Shown one piece after another: positions 63,315-64,000 of a stretch of DNA of 64,000 nucleotides. The position numbers were made by a program, and so were the translations under genes. The DNA lies in the NCBI RefSeq assembly GCF_009363615.1, contig NZ_CP045384.1, forward strand, positions 742,501 to 806,500, written 5' to 3'. Within the stretch, counting starts at the first letter, position 1, and each line of letters starts with the position of its first letter. Under the pieces are notes generated by a model that saw only the letters and a program-made list of their open reading frames with translations, was not told where the DNA came from and did no database searches. This DNA comes from Ruegeria sp. THAF33. GTDB lineage: Bacteria; Pseudomonadota; Alphaproteobacteria; Rhodobacterales; Rhodobacteraceae.

Positions 63315-63767
63315 ATGTCGACCCATAACTGGACCGAAGTTCTTGTCGGCGGCGTCGTTTTGGCCGGTGCTGTGGCATTTGGTGTCTATGCCAGCCAATC
63401 AACGGGCTTGTCGCAAGGGGCTGCTGGATACGAACTGGGCGCGTCTTTCAGATCTCTTGAGGGTGTGGGTGTCGGCACGGATGTGCGCCTTGCCGGCGTC
63501 AAGATAGGAACCGTGACGGGCGTCACCCTGAACCCTGAAACCTATCGCGCTGACACGACTTTCACGATTGCGGACGGAATTCTGGTGCCGGACGACAGTG
63601 CCATTGTCATTTCCTCAGAAGGTTTGCTGGGGGGCAATTTCGTCGAGGTGATGCCCGGTGGGTCGCCATTCTACTTTGAACCCGGCGACGAGATCGAGGA
63701 TACGCAGGGCGCGGTCAGCCTGATTTCTCTTCTGGTCAAGTTCGTAGCCGGAGACGGCAGCGAATGA
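63315..63767 (+). CDS. mlaD: outer-membrane lipid asymmetry maintenance protein MlaD
   Basis: 150 residues. An N-terminal membrane anchor (VLVGGVVLAGAVAFGVYAS) and an MCE domain (GASFRSLEGVGVGTDVRLAGVKIGTVTGVTL, VISSEGLLGGNFVEVMPGG). Periplasmic ring subunit of the Mla phospholipid transporter. Its stop overlaps the next start (ATGA). Confidence 0.92.
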   Translation: MSTHNWTEVLVGGVVLAGAVAFGVYASQSTGLSQGAAGYELGASFRSLEGVGVGTDVRLAGVKIGTVTGVTLNPETYRADTTFTIADGILVPDDSAIVISSEGLLGGNFVEVMPGGSPFYFEPGDEIEDTQGAVSLISLLVKFVAGDGSE

Positions 63768-64000
63768 TACGCGCCGCGTTTCTTGCCTTGTTTCTGGCCG
63801 CCACTGGTGCGGCCGCGCAGCAGAAAGTTCAATCTGGACCCGGGGCAATGTTGCGGGGCCTGGACAAGGTGAACGGCCAGACCGTCGATGTTGAATTGAA
63901 AACCGGCGAGACGGTAGCGGTATTTGGGCTGGATGTTGCCTTGGGAGATTGCCGTTTTCCCGTTGACAATCCAACGGGTGACGCGTTCGCCTATCTGACC
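63764..64000 (+). CDS. DUF2155 protein, N-terminal part (cut by the window end)
   Basis: 79 residues visible: signal peptide MIRAAFLALFLAATGAAAQQ, then GAMLRGLDKVNGQTVDVELKTGETVAVFG, GDCRFPVDNPTGDAFAYLT, which is the start of DUF2155. Alphaproteobacterial envelope proteins of this family usually sit beside complex I NDUFA12 and mla genes, as here. Translationally coupled to mlaD by ATGA. Confidence 0.85.
   Translation, partial: MIRAAFLALFLAATGAAAQQKVQSGPGAMLRGLDKVNGQTVDVELKTGETVAVFGLDVALGDCRFPVDNPTGDAFAYLT

Overview
The window is about 64 kb of one chromosome from an alphaproteobacterium of the Rhodobacterales (Roseobacter group). The evidence is high G+C coding DNA, a GcrA cell-cycle regulator, an NDUFA12-type complex I subunit, a DUF2155 protein next to MlaD, Entner-Doudoroff edd-eda genes, and short extragenic GC-rich palindromes placed directly after stop codons. 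No rRNA, recognisable tRNA or CRISPR array is visible.

Left flank (1-23.6 kb): the 3' part of edd and eda (Entner-Doudoroff), two PLP aminotransferases, a strictosidine-synthase/SMP-30-like protein, a crotonase, a DUF1992 protein, a BenE transporter, valS, a dienelactone hydrolase, an orphan CoxL-type molybdoenzyme large subunit overlapping a DUF2235 hydrolase, a membrane gene broken by a one-base frameshift in a homopolymer, gcrA, an ABC-2 permease, a DMT exporter, the argD-argF pair, a ferric-reductase-like membrane protein with a Tat-type intradiol dioxygenase-like protein, and a phytanoyl-CoA dioxygenase.

Mobile element (23,730-39,741): a 16,010-bp element has split a host pirin gene after codon 51. 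It encodes a large serine integrase at its left end. The two junctions share exactly a TT dinucleotide. Rejoining the outer halves restores an in-frame pirin of about 320 codons whose site has GGGCCC arms at equal distance from TT. Rejoining the inner halves gives an attP with TTCGAAT/ATTCGAA arms, also at equal distance. The element carries its own complete pirin gene, in which one attB arm is lost and the other changed. The rest is lower-G+C DNA of mostly unrecognised genes: a BRO-N protein, three zinc-ribbon proteins, a T7-lysozyme-like amidase homologue that seems to lack some zinc ligands, two staphylococcal-nuclease-like proteins, a membrane/coiled-coil protein coupled to a ClpP-like (COG3904-type) protein, and a 706-residue PIN-like/coiled-coil/membrane protein. 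No capsid, portal, terminase, plasmid or conjugation genes are seen. It is best described as an integrative element or phage satellite with cargo, possibly including anti-phage functions.

Right flank (39.7-64 kb): the rest of the host pirin, a ketopantoate-reductase-family gene, a PiT phosphate transporter, a Nudix hydrolase, hrpB, meaB, rpmB with its terminator, a DUF2946/PCu(A)C copper pair, an HdeD-like protein, a sirtuin divergent from a low-molecular-weight phosphatase, a LysR regulator, a Hint-domain protein, lepA, a methyltransferase, small membrane and exported proteins, an orphan Phd/YefM antitoxin, a gene-free stretch that looks like a structured non-coding RNA ending in a terminator, entericidin, an ArsR regulator, clpP-clpX, a RidA protein, an NDUFA12 protein, mlaD and the start of a DUF2155 gene.

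All functional calls come from reading motifs and composition; no database search was run.
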